A stretch of 64,000 nucleotides of DNA, taken from NCBI GenBank assembly GCA_905221605.1, contig CAJNDS010000058.1:1029492-1093491 (forward strand), given 5' to 3'. Under the pieces are notes generated by a model. It saw only the letters and a list, made by a program, of their open reading frames with translations, ran no database searches and was not told the DNA's origin. The position numbers and the translations under genes were made by a program. This DNA is from Symbiodinium natans (Eukaryota > Sar > Dinophyceae > Suessiales > Symbiodiniaceae). Positions 1-9,061 of the stretch are shown one piece after another. Position 1 is the stretch's first letter; the number at the start of each line of letters is the position of its first letter.

Positions 1-1037
1 TTATCTACCCCTAAAGACTCTGGAGTCCCCAAAGTCCCTAAAGCCTCAACCTCGAGGGCAAGGCCCCTCGGATTAGTCTTGCCTAATGTCATGGCCTTTG
101 GCGAAGCTTCGGCGGCTAAGAGGCCGGGTGATGCCAGCAATGCCTCTCCTTTTTCAGGAGTTCAGGGGGCACTTTGGCTTTTGGTAGTTCTTGAAATGGG
201 TCCTTCTTGTATTGGGTCGAAAGTGACCCTAATTCGGAGAATCACCCAGCTAGATCTTGTCCGGAGAGAACTTGACCACACAGACGTGTTGTGGTTCTTC
301 TGTGGTCGCGCATCAACATTGCAAAGGTTCGCAGCCAGAGATCTTCCGTAACAGAAAATAGTTCTGCTGTTGGGCATGCATGCACCTATGTGAAGTTGAT
401 GTTTCCAGTTTGAGGATTGCAGTTCATCTGGTGCGCCTCTGTAGTTGGAGGGTGTAGAATGTGGGGCCACGTGTCGCACTGTTGCACAGCTAGGAGTACG
501 GCAGAGGCCTTTGTTTGAGTAACGTGCTATATGAAGACTTGTCGCAAGCTTGGGGAGTGGGGGGCTTTGGGCCAACTCTCCTAAATGATGGCTTAGGGCT
601 ACGGGTTTGGGAGTTGCTGTCTTGGCTTGCTGAAAAAGGTTCTCTCACACACACACACATTTTTAGGCCTCTGTAGCCAACGACAACGACCCTCGCACCG
701 AAGCACCTCAGCCTCGACCCGACAATGTCGGAGTTGAGGGCTAAAGGTTGTATGAGCTCTCAGCGAAAAGGGGGGTATAGGTGCTCTGCCAAAACATGGG
801 GAAGCCTGGGTTCCAAGCCCTAAAGCCGAAACCCTGGTTGCCTGCTTCCTGTCGAGTCTCTGTAGCTGCAGAGTCGGCTTTTGAAAGGCCCCTACGCCAC
901 AACTCCTAAATCCCAAGCGAGTTCTGAAGCTTGCAATCTTAAGCGCAGACGCTGGTACCATCCTTGCCAAACTATGCCGAGGCCGCAATCCAGAAAGTCA
1001 AAGCGCCAAACACAGCTCCCCGTAACTCAAAACCTCA
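1..1037. other. Unassigned left edge
   Basis: No gene is supported here. Short ORFs are open in several frames but none has a recognisable domain. A purine/pyrimidine-biased stretch with a CA microsatellite lies near 645-660. It may be intron or flank of the exon chain that follows. Confidence 0.3.
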
Positions 1038-1110
1038 ACACGCTAAACCCTAAGCCCCAAACCCTAAACCCTCTACCCTAAACCCTAAACCCTAAACCCT
1101 AAACCCTAAA
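1038..1110 (-). repeat. (CCCTAAA)n array
   Basis: Telomere-type array read as CCCTAAA on +. It directly precedes the candidate exon starting at 1129. Confidence 0.9.
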
Positions 1111-1128
1111 CAACTCGGATGCCATCAG

Positions 1129-1213
1129 GGCGCGGCAGTCCGCCCTGCTGCGGCGCCAGCTGGCGGAGAGCACCATCTCATCCCACGGCGGCAAGCGGCG
1201 TTCGGACCTCGAA
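1129..1213 (+). CDS. Candidate exon, coiled-coil-like
   Basis: Acceptor AG at 1127-1128 and donor GTGGGT at 1214. The open frame reads ARQSALLRRQLAEST, rich in Leu/Arg/Gln as in a coiled coil. The donor leads directly into degenerate TTTGGGG/TTTAGGG repeats. The protein is not recognised. Confidence 0.5.
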
Positions 1214-1215
1214 GT

Positions 1216-1263
1216 GGGTTTGGGGTTTTGGGGTTAGGGGGTTAGGGTTTAGGGTTTAGGGTG
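1216..1263 (+). repeat. Degenerate (TTTAGGG)n array
   Basis: TTTGGGG and TTTAGGG units immediately 3' of the exon ending at 1213. Confidence 0.8.
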
Positions 1264-1317
1264 CAGGAACTCTTTCAGATAGTTCAGAGCAGTTCGGCTT
1301 GATTTGGGAGTTTACGA

Positions 1318-1412
1318 CAGCAGAGGACCCCTATATTAGACCCCAAATAGTATAGGATGCCCTTCTAGTAAGGGCCCCCAAGAAGGTACCCCTAACTATC
1401 GTAGACCTCTAT
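1318..1412 (+). repeat. Dispersed short repeat, family B copy 1
   Basis: Roughly 95 bp sharing a core (AGGATGCC, then CCCCAAGAAGGTACCCC) with copies at 21465, 47693 and 53388. Non-coding and probably mobile or intron-borne. Confidence 0.6.
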
Positions 1413-1902
1413 TTTCTTTGGGGGTCGAAAGACGTGCGTCCTGCTCTCCATGATTCTCAGATGGGCCACTGGACGACATGCACCCCTTCCAGCGCAGCGC
1501 GCCCTGCCTACAAGAAGCGGTTTGAGGGATTTAGGGTTTAGGGTGCAACTCCATCAAGTTCGCATGCACTCACGAAAAAGATTCGCCGTGGGTGCGAATT
1601 GCGTCCATGTAGCTTACGGAGTGTCTTAGTTACGATGTGCTTACGAATCTTACGAAGCTCAACTTACAAGACCTTACAACTTACCTGCAAGTGCTCCTTG
1701 CTTGCCGGACACCAGACAAGTTCCGTAACCAAGGGCAGCGTCTGAAGGAGTCTATGCGTTCGGGTCAATCGGGCTGAGGGTACCGTGCGGAGCAACCGTA
1801 GGGTGTGCCGAAACCCTATCAAAAATTCCTAAACGCCGCCGGCAGTGCCAGCAGGCATTTCACGAACTCACCCAAGGTCCCGACAAGTGTGTCTGGCAAC
1901 CC

Positions 1903-2005
1903 GAAACCCTGAACCCTGAACCCTAAACCCTATAAACCCTGAACCTCCCTGAACCCTAAACCCTATATACCCTCCCGAAACCCTAAACCCTAAATCCTAA
2001 ACCCC
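1903..2005 (-). repeat. (CCCTAAA)n array, degenerate
   Basis: CCCTGAA, CCCTAAA and CCCTATA units ending 8 bp before the exon at 2014. Confidence 0.85.
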
Positions 2006-2013
2006 TAGATCAG

Positions 2014-2104
2014 GATGGCGCGTCTGCCCTGGACGCCTCCGTGCGGACCCTCACCCTACCACTCCCGAGCCAGGTTGAGGAGCTCTTTGTAGAGTCTTTG
2101 GAAA
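2014..2104 (+). CDS. Candidate exon
   Basis: AG at 2012-2013, donor GTTTTG at 2105. The frame reads SALDASVRTLTLPLPSQVEE and continues FVESLE. Its start phase matches the phase at the end of the 1129-1213 exon. Confidence 0.45.
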
Positions 2105-2136
2105 GTTTTGTGGGCGCGGGGCTAGGGTTTATGTAG

Positions 2137-2193
2137 TAATACTATAATACTATAATACTATAATACTATAATACTATAATACTATAATACTAC
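2137..2193 (+). repeat. 8-bp satellite TAATACTA
   Basis: About seven tandem copies of an 8-bp unit. Confidence 0.9.
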
Positions 2194-2334
2194 AATAAAA
2201 GAAGATGTTGCGGTTTTGGGTCGTGAAGGCTGAGTTCGGGGTCTTGGGTTTGTTGGAAGTTGGGTACAGGATGGTTCGATCTGATCTTCGGGGGCTTGAG
2301 ATGGGGATAAGCTGTTTAGGGTTTCGGGTGTGTG

Positions 2335-2427
2335 TATACATATATATATATATATACATACACACGCGGAAGATCCCGGCATATTCGTTTGTATGTGCTA
2401 CATACATGCATATATATATATAATATG

Positions 2428-2456
<29 letters not shown>
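2335..2456 (+). repeat. AT/GT microsatellites
   Basis: Two (TA)n tracts with flanking CA/GT. ORFs called across them are low-complexity artefacts. Confidence 0.9.
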
Positions 2457-2458
<2 letters not shown>

Positions 2459-2638
2459 GACCTCCTTCACAAGAAGCACATGTAAGCAAATGTAAGCTGA
2501 CTTGTTCGTTCTCTGAACTACAGCCTCGTTGCAAGGATGGCCATGGCTCTGAGCCCCTCGAAACCCTAAACCCTGCACGCCCTTCAAACCCAACACTCCC
2601 CAAACCCTCAATCCAAAAACCCTCCACACCCTAGCAAA

Positions 2639-2718
2639 GTTTAGGGTTTAGGGTTAGGGTTTATAGGGTTTAGGGTTCAGGGTTTAGGGTTTAGGGTATA
2701 GGGTTTAGGGTTTAGGGC
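2639..2718 (+). repeat. (TTTAGGG)n array
   Basis: About eleven units including one TTCAGGG variant. Confidence 0.9.
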
Positions 2719-2854
2719 TACGCCCCTGTGAGTAGGCCCCTCTTCGGGTCTGTCGGTTTGGGGCCCCGACTCGTTAGCCCTAAGCCCGTCCGACAGGAGA
2801 GCCTTGTACCAAACACCGCCCGTGAGAAAAGCCCTTCGCCCGAGACGGCGGGGG

Positions 2855-3085
2855 CCCCGTTTAGGGTGTTCAGGGTTTTCAGGGTTTTGAGTGTTTTCAG
2901 GGGTTTTTAGTGGTTTCAAGGCTTTCAGGGTTTTTTGGGTGTTTAGGGGTTTTAGGCGTTTTAGGGCATGCATGGCCGCAGACCAGACCCCAGTTCACCC
3001 TCTTCATTCAGGGCTTAGGTTTTTTCAGGGTTTTTAGGGTTTTCAGGGTTTTTGGGTTTTCAGAGGGTTTTCGGGTTTTAGGGCA
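2855..3085 (+). repeat. Degenerate TTTTCAGGG-type repeat
   Basis: Loose repeats of GTTTTCAGGG and TTTTTAGGG, probably a diverged telomere-type array. A possible 25-bp exon (2797-2821, donor GTGAGA) lies just upstream but is too short to call. Confidence 0.6.
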
Positions 3086-3373
3086 TCCCTTACATGTTAG
3101 CCGGGATGGTGCTGATGTATTTAACAAAAGGAGTATTCCGCAACTCAGGGGGTCTTTGAGCGTCTAGGAATGAAGGCGTGCGGTGGAAGGAGGAGGAGGA
3201 GGATCGGGGAGTTCAGAGAGCTAGGATTTAGTTAGGTCTTGTGCCAACGGTCACCTATTTCACGTTTATAGACCCTAAACCCTAGACGGCTCTGGGTGCA
3301 GGTTTGGCGTGTGAAAGGGGGTGGCAGGTTTGGGTTTGGGGGTTGCTGGGGATTGGGACTTGAGTCCCAGGTA

Positions 3374-3414
3374 GAGGGTTTAGGGTTTAGGGTTTAAGGT
3401 TTAGGGTTTAGGGT
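3374..3414 (+). repeat. (TTTAGGG)n array
   Basis: Six units with one TTTAAGG variant. Confidence 0.85.
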
Positions 3415-3510
3415 CATGGAGTCTGTTTGCTCACAGCCGCACTCGGATGCTCATACTTCTCCCAAAGCTTCAGGAGCGATGAAGGCAGAAGAGCCCATAC
3501 GCCCACACCC

Positions 3511-3660
3511 TTAGACCCTAAACACTAAACCCTAGACCCTAAACCCCAACCCCCAAACCCTAAACCTCAAACACTACTAAAATCCTAAACCATCTGAAGC
3601 CCAAGCCTAAGTCCTAAACCTCAAACGCTAAGCCCTTGAAAAATGCCCTAAGCCCTCGAC
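3511..3660 (-). repeat. Degenerate (CCCTAAA)n array
   Basis: CCCTAAA mixed with CCTAAGT and CTCAAAC units, ending just before the acceptor at 3665. Confidence 0.7.
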
Positions 3661-3665
3661 TACAG

Positions 3666-3761
3666 GCCATCTGTCAAGAGGAATTTCCGGCTAGTGTGGC
3701 CCTAGGCATCTTTGCCCAACCTCGTGGAGCTAAGGTTTATGCCCAACCTCGTGGAGCTAAG
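3666..3761 (+). CDS. Candidate exon with duplicated donor end
   Basis: Acceptor CTACAG at 3665. The frame reads AICQEEFPASVALG then QPRGAK. A 27-bp segment at the exon end is repeated in tandem and in frame, so two GTTTA donors exist (after 3734 or 3761). The second donor is the start of the following TTTAGGG array. Confidence 0.5.
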
Positions 3762-3890
3762 GTTTAGGGTTTAGGGTTTAGGGTTTAGGGTTTAGGGTTT
3801 AGGGTTTAGGGTTTAGGGTTTAGGGTGTAGGGTTTAGGGTTTAGGGTTTAGGGTTTAGGGTTTAGGGTTTAGGGTTTACGGGTTAGACCC
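3762..3890 (+). repeat. (TTTAGGG)n array, ~18 units
   Basis: Near-perfect array that begins as the GTTTAG donor of the preceding exon. Confidence 0.95.
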
Positions 3891-3930
3891 CAAACCCTTA
3901 CCGTGCGCATGACCTCCCCCCATCGTGCAG

Positions 3931-3980
3931 GTGAAGACCAAAAGCATGGGAGGGTCGCGCCTTGGTGGCACCTCAAAGAA
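3931..3980 (+). CDS. Candidate exon
   Basis: Acceptor GTGCAG at 3930, donor GTTAGG at 3981. The frame reads VKTKSMGGSRLGGTSK, basic, starting in phase 0 as the previous exon ends. Confidence 0.4.
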
Positions 3981-4035
3981 GTTAGGGTTTAGGGTTTAGG
4001 GTTTAGGGTTTAGGGTTTAGGGTTTAGGGTTCAGG
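3981..4035 (+). repeat. (TTTAGGG)n array
   Basis: About seven units starting at the donor of the exon ending 3980. Confidence 0.9.
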
Positions 4036-4135
4036 ATTTCAACCATGGTGGGTGGGGGATGATGCTGGGAGTGGCGACAAGCCCTATTTCTCCCTTCTCA
4101 GCTCCTTAGAAACTTATTTGTGCTACATCCCTCAG

Positions 4136-4206
4136 CCCCTAAACGCCTAAACTCTTAAACTCTTGAACTCCGAAAACCTAAGCCCTAAACCCCAAACCCT
4201 AAACCC
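4136..4206 (-). repeat. (CCCTAAA)n array, degenerate
   Basis: CCCTAAA-type units about 40 bp upstream of the exon at 4249. Confidence 0.8.
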
Positions 4207-4248
4207 TTTTGGCTTATGAAGGGGAAGCCAAGGGTCTTCGGTTGCCAG

Positions 4249-4313
4249 GCTCTCGGCACGCACGGCCCGAGAGGTGCTAGAGCCGCAGACACAGAATCTG
4301 GGATGCACCCAAG
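4249..4313 (+). CDS. Candidate exon, coiled-coil-like
   Basis: AG at 4248 and a GC-type donor at 4314. The frame reads LSARTAREVLEPQTQN. GC donors are known in dinoflagellates. Confidence 0.4.
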
Positions 4314-4317
4314 GCTT

Positions 4318-4408
4318 TCAGGGGTTTAGGGTTTAGGGTTTAGGGTTTAGGGTTTAGGGTTTAGGGTTTAGGGTTTAGGGTTTAGGGTTTAGGGTTTAGG
4401 GTTTAGGG
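4318..4408 (+). repeat. (TTTAGGG)n array, ~12 units
   Basis: Near-perfect array directly after the exon ending 4313. Confidence 0.95.
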
Positions 4409-5958
4409 CCACAGAACACATTGTAGGGTGTAGGGTTGAGGGTTTAAGGGTTTAGGTCCATCCCCGGAGCTCTTATTGGGATGCAGGAGGTAGTGCTTTG
4501 TTCCGTTTTTTTCCCTCAAGTCGTGCTAGAATGTTCAACGAAGGATCTTGTGTCTTTGCGTCCTAAACCCTAAGCCCTAAACCCGAGCATTTCAGAGTGC
4601 ACTTGAAAACTTAAAAGGTTTGGGGTGTCTCAAGCACGGAGTGCAGATTCTGCTTCCTTGTGCAGGAGGAGCCCTGAACTTAAGGCCACTGTCCAGGCTT
4701 AGAGTGTCTAGTGTCTGTGAGCTCTATGAGGGTTCCCTTAGCGACATGAAAAGTTCACGGAGTAAAGGTTCCTTTTTCCGAAGCTGCTGAGGAAACCTGC
4801 CCCCCGCCGCGAACCACTCCGGCGGGACAGGTTTTCTTCGGAGCCGGCGCGCCATGGGATACTGGCAGGGGCTTGCAGTACCCCAGAAATTCCAACAGCC
4901 CTTAGGACGCCCTGTATGGTACATATGCATATATATATATACATGTACGTTGAGCACCCTCCATGGTGTAAGGTATAGTAGTATAGTACTAGATAGTTGC
5001 CCGTCGGGTGTGTAGGCGGAGGGCTCACGTCTCAAGATTTTTGGGTTCAAGGTATTACCTGGATGTGAGATGCTGGGTGCGGTGTGCAAGTCAGCGGAAT
5101 GACGGGACAGCCGTGGAAAGGATGTCTGACGTGTGGAAACTCCCAAGGCTTTGGCGATCAGTCTTTCTTCCTAGAAGAACTCGAACGGTCTTGCCACCTC
5201 AATTTGCATCTGGTCCTTGCTCCGTCTTGGCCTCGACACAATGAATACTTCCTTTTCAAACGCAAAGCCATGCCCTTCAAAACCAAATCCCGCATCTTCT
5301 AAAGAGACAAGAGTCTGAATTCCCCATGCCAAGGCATCTGAGCTTCTTGCGGCTCTGGTCGTCTTGAGAGGGTTGCCTCAAAAAAGCCCAAGCAAAAACC
5401 CCAAACTTGCCTGAGAACAACATATCCTGAGACCCTTCTCCCTTGCGTTCATCCTCTTCAGGCATCCTTGAACGCATCCGACAACCTCCTCGACCCAGGG
5501 TCACTCGGATGGAGAAGACGCTATGCTTCCTGCCTGCGCCGAACAGCCTAAATCACCTTAAGGATCTTGCATTTTGCTTCTGAGCATGTTTTCCGTGGAG
5601 GTTGAGGGAAGGTTTAAGATTCGGCTTTTCGGCTGTTTCCTTGAATCCTGTAGAATTGTACACCTTTACTTAAAGCCTCTAAACCTTTGCCGTAAACCCA
5701 TCCTTCTATGCCCCAGGTCGGCTGCTTCAGGACGAATCCCTGGCTGTCCCCACAATGGCAGAAACTTCGACTCTGACCACCTAAATAAGGTGGACAGCCC
5801 CAAGCCAACCCTTAGAAACTGCAGTATAGTCACTTCCTGAATAGGAATAGTCTAGAACTGCCATGATAACCCCCAGAACTGGAATACTTAAGGCATGGGA
5901 CCAGGTGGAGTTTAGAGTTGAGGGTTTAGGAGCGGAGCCTCTAAGCATGAAACCTAAG
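4409..5958. other. Mostly unassigned stretch
   Basis: Short CCCTAAA pieces near 4560-4585, an AT microsatellite near 4927-4945, a possible short exon at 4666-4696, and longer unique sequence from 4.7 to 5.9 kb. An open stretch near 5090-5240 on + (reading around DGTAVERMSDVWKLP) might be exon, but no clean boundaries are visible. Confidence 0.3.
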
Positions 5959-6055
5959 CGGAGCTTCACAACACCGAGGCGGCTGTCTCGGAACCACTCG
6001 CCGGAGAGTGATATCTCAGAATACGGCGAGAGGCAAGGGCTTCGTCCGCTTTTAG
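5959..6055 (+). CDS. Candidate exon, Ser/Arg-rich
   Basis: AG at 5958 and GC donor at 6056. The frame reads RSFTTPRRLSRNHSPESDI then YGERQGLRPLL, a Ser/Thr/Arg-rich, disordered-type segment. Probably belongs to the same gene context as the upstream exons. Confidence 0.4.
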
Positions 6056-6335
6056 GCATGCTGTGTTTACCTTCCCTTCCTTTCCCAGAGCTTAGGAGTT
6101 GGGTTTGGGGTAGGCTTAGGGTGACCTTAAGAACCCAATAACTACGGTTTTCTTACGATCAAACGCCTCGTACGATTCCTGTTGTAACCTACAAAGTAGG
6201 TTTGGGGTTCTTCAGGTATGGGCTTGTGGCTTGCAAGCTAGAGGCTGCCCGAGGGTGAGACTCGAACAGCCTACCCCGACAACCCAGCGACCTCGGGCCC
6301 CCCGACGGCACATGTCGTGCCACCCTATGATATGT

Positions 6336-6370
6336 TGGGGGTCGGAATAGTTACTAGTAGTATACCCTTA
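6336..6370 (-). repeat. Family E repeat, left half (split by LINE)
   Basis: Sequence GTCGGAATA...TTACTA continues on the far side of the LINE at 14696. Related copies at 20696 and 49078 are uninterrupted, so the LINE landed inside this element. Confidence 0.6.
6356..6370 (+). repeat. LINE target-site duplication, left
   Basis: AGTAGTATACCCTTA, repeated exactly at 14681-14695. Confidence 0.85.
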
Positions 6371-6629
6371 GGGTTTCGGATCGAACGCCCCTTGAAGGTG
6401 GACGTATAGCTAGAAGCCCCTCGGCGCAGCCATTGCGTCAATTTCCAGGTATCCTGCATCCCCTACTTGGCACAGGAACCAGCGCCGCAAGCGTTCGGTT
6501 GCCAGGACCAAGTTGAAGGCAGGTTTTCCACTCAGTGCTGGCGATCGGCGCCGGCTGTATTCACACCACGGCACCTGCCCTGTCCAAGCATTGTCTTTGC
6601 TCAGCGGCGGCTCACACTGTAGGCGTGTA

Positions 6630-7655
6630 ATGTCCAAGAACAAATGGCAAGAATGGCCTCGGGACAAAGCGTGGCACACCAGCCGCAAGGCATCCGCTTC
6701 TTCCTGGTCATACTGGCAGGGATCGCATGCCTCAGCCAAGCCCACTCATACGAAGGACAAGTTTCCAACGTACTCCCAGGTGGATGTTGCAAGCGTGGCT
6801 TGTTCCAGAGAGGCCAGGGAGGAGGACACTTCGCAGGTGAACATTCCAGAAGACGACTCCATCAAGGCGCTTCAGAAGGCGTTGAATATGTGCCGACGCC
6901 TGGATGGCAAGCTGAGGAAGCTTCAGGAAGCCAGAGTGCACAAACAACAACAGTGGGAGGAGTACGAAAAAGCAATGAGGCAGTCTTTCTTACAGCAGAA
7001 ACGGGCCTACAAAAAGGACATGGAGCAGATCGAAAAGGACGTAGCTGCGACCCATGCTGCAAATGTCGATGCTGCCGAAAAGGTCCGCTTGCTTGCGACG
7101 GGAAGTGCGCCGAAACCTCCCACTGTGGAGGAGGAACTAGATGCGTCGGATCGTGCCAGCTGGGATGCCCTTGTTGCAGAGATGGAGGAGGACTCACCTG
7201 GTCCGTCTCAGGATGCTTTCATGGCCAAGGCGTTGCAAACAGCCAGCGCTATGGCTGCCACCTCCCAGGCGTATCTCGACCAGGTCCAGCCTCGCTTGGC
7301 TACTCCCAAGCGCACAGCCCCCGCCAGCTACACCAGCTCCCCTGGACCGGCGTGCACAGATCCCTACATGAACAGTCCCTCTCTTTCTGTCAGGGCAAAC
7401 CTCAAGGACTCAGAGCAGGCAGCCAGGTCATCGCAGAGCGCGCGGCCTTCTCCCATGCGACCGCGTGCGCCAGTCAAAGCGAACGCCATGCCCAAAGGAG
7501 TTGCAGGTCACCAAGGCCTACAGAGTGGTGGTTTGGGAAGCAAATTGGAGCAAAGGCGCGCTGCCCTCGCCGATGCGGCGGCCATCCCCGTCAGTATTCC
7601 GATTGCAGACTCGTCAGGAGACGAAATGATTGGGAACTTGGGGCGCATGGAGTGA
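6630..7655 (+). CDS. LINE ORF1 protein (putative nucleic-acid-binding/coiled coil)
   Basis: A 341-residue protein from the ATG at 6630 (MSKNKWQEWPRDKAW). The frame is open upstream but that part lacks ATG. The N-terminus has a Trp-rich motif (WSYWQG) that I associate with ORF1 proteins of dinoflagellate LINEs. A coiled coil with heptad-like Leu/Lys/Glu spacing covers roughly residues 75-155 (for example EEYEKAMRQSFLQQKR). The C-terminal half is Ser/Pro/Ala-rich and looks disordered. No CCHC zinc knuckle is present. By analogy with other LINEs it should package the element RNA; that role is inferred. Confidence 0.7.
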   Translation: MSKNKWQEWPRDKAWHTSRKASASSWSYWQGSHASAKPTHTKDKFPTYSQVDVASVACSREAREEDTSQVNIPEDDSIKALQKALNMCRRLDGKLRKLQEARVHKQQQWEEYEKAMRQSFLQQKRAYKKDMEQIEKDVAATHAANVDAAEKVRLLATGSAPKPPTVEEELDASDRASWDALVAEMEEDSPGPSQDAFMAKALQTASAMAATSQAYLDQVQPRLATPKRTAPASYTSSPGPACTDPYMNSPSLSVRANLKDSEQAARSSQSARPSPMRPRAPVKANAMPKGVAGHQGLQSGGLGSKLEQRRAALADAAAIPVSIPIADSSGDEMIGNLGRME

Positions 7656-7839
7656 GCGCAGGCGAGATGAGGCACGGATGTGTCTTTGTTTTTGACAGAG
7701 GTCGCTCAAGGGCACGCTCTGTCTCAGTTCATGACCGGCTTGCACGATGTCTTTCCTACCATTTCGTGTTGATTGCATTTCCCCTGATGGCCCTTGAAAG
7801 GCGTTGTCTTTTTGGAGTGTTGGAATTGTCGGTTGGTGC

Positions 7840-8985
7840 AGTCGTATATGGTACAGACATGCATTTTGGGCCTGGCGTGCCCCGTATATTGCCCTTTACG
7901 GCCTCTGGCAGGCGATGTCCTTTCGGAGTGTCGGGCTTGGATGGTACAGACATGCATTCTGGGCCTGGCGTGCCCCGTGTATTGCCCTTTACGGCCTCTG
8001 GAAGGCGCTGCCCTCTCGGAGTGCTGGGCTTGGACAGTACAGTTGTATATGCAGGGCCTGGCGTGCCCGTTGTCACTGGATTGCATTGCTTTCTGGATGT
8101 TACAGTGCTATATGCAGGGCCTGGCGTGCCCGAAGTTTTGCCTCTTACGGCCTCTGGGGGGCGCTGCCCTCTCGGAGTGTCAGGCTTGGATGGTACAGAC
8201 ATGCATTTTGGGCCTGGCGTGCCCCGTGTATTGCCCTTTACGGCCTCTGGAAGGCGCTGTCCTCTCGGAGTGCTGGGCTTGGACAGTACAGTTGTATATG
8301 CAGGGCCTGGCGTGCCCGTTGTCACTGGATTGCATTGCTTTCTGGATGTTACAGTGCTATATGCAGGGCCTGGCGTGCCCGAAGTTTTGCCTCTTACGGC
8401 CTCTGGGGGGCGCTGCCCTCTCGGAGTGTCAGGCTTGGATGGTACAGACATGCATTTTGGGCCTGGCGTGCCCCGTGTATTGCCCTTTACGGCCTCTGGA
8501 AGGCGCTGTCCTCTCGGAGTGCTGGGCTTGGACAGTACAGTTGTATATGCAGGGCCTGGCGTGCCCGTTGTCACTGGATTGCATTGCTTTCTGGAGGATA
8601 CAGTGCAAAATGCAGGGCCTGGTGTGCCCGAAGTTTTGCCTCTTACGGCCTCTGGGGGGCGCTGCCCTCTTGGAGTGTCAGGCTTGGATGGTACAGACAT
8701 GCATTTTGGGCCTGGCGTGCCCCGTGTATTGCCCTTTACGGCCTCTGGAAGGCGCTGTCCTCTCGGAGTGCTGGGCTTGGACAGTACAGTTGTATATGCA
8801 GGGCCTGGCGTGCCCGTTGTCACTGGATTGCATTGCTTTCTGGATGTTACAGTGCTATATGCAGGGCCTGGCGTGCCCGAAGTTTTGCCTCTTACGGCCT
8901 CTGGGGGGCGCTGCCCTCTCGGAGTGTCAGGCTTGGATGGTACAGACATGCATTTTGGGCCTGGCGTGCCCGTTGTCTATGGAAT
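7840..8985 (+). repeat. 249-bp higher-order tandem repeat
   Basis: About four units spaced exactly 249 bp (markers at 8198, 8447, 8696, 8945). Each unit has three sub-repeats of 93, 63 and 93 bp that begin GGGCCTGGCGTGCCC. It separates ORF1 from ORF2. Because each sub-repeat is a multiple of three without stops, three + frames and one - frame stay open across it, which creates long spurious ORFs. Confidence 0.9.
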
Positions 8986-9061
8986 TCGTTGTCCTTTTGG
9001 AGCTTGGTTCGCTTCCTTCTTTCTGGAGCTTCAGTGCCTCAGTCTCTTCGTACTTTGCAGG

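Noticed and set aside
162-988. Two - strand ORFs of about 130 codons
   Set aside because: No domain, no splice context, unusual composition; likely chance.
2174-2634. Overlapping ORFs over AT/CA microsatellites
   Set aside because: Low-complexity Tyr/Ile runs produced by the microsatellite.
6240-6330. tRNA-like hairpin (GCCCGAG...CTCGGGC)
   Set aside because: The 7-bp stem encloses only about 38 nt with no anticodon arm or matching T arm.
7756-8949. 397-codon - strand ORF (Gly-Thr-Pro-rich repeats)
   Set aside because: It is a by-product of the 249-bp repeat inside the LINE and on the wrong strand.
7840-8985. CRISPR array
   Set aside because: Contiguous tandem repeat without unique spacers, inside a eukaryotic retroelement.
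6644-9061. The first 2.4 kb of the 2662-codon open frame as LINE protein
   Set aside because: It overlaps ORF1 in another frame and then the tandem repeat, which is open in four frames; no domain appears before about 9.4 kb.
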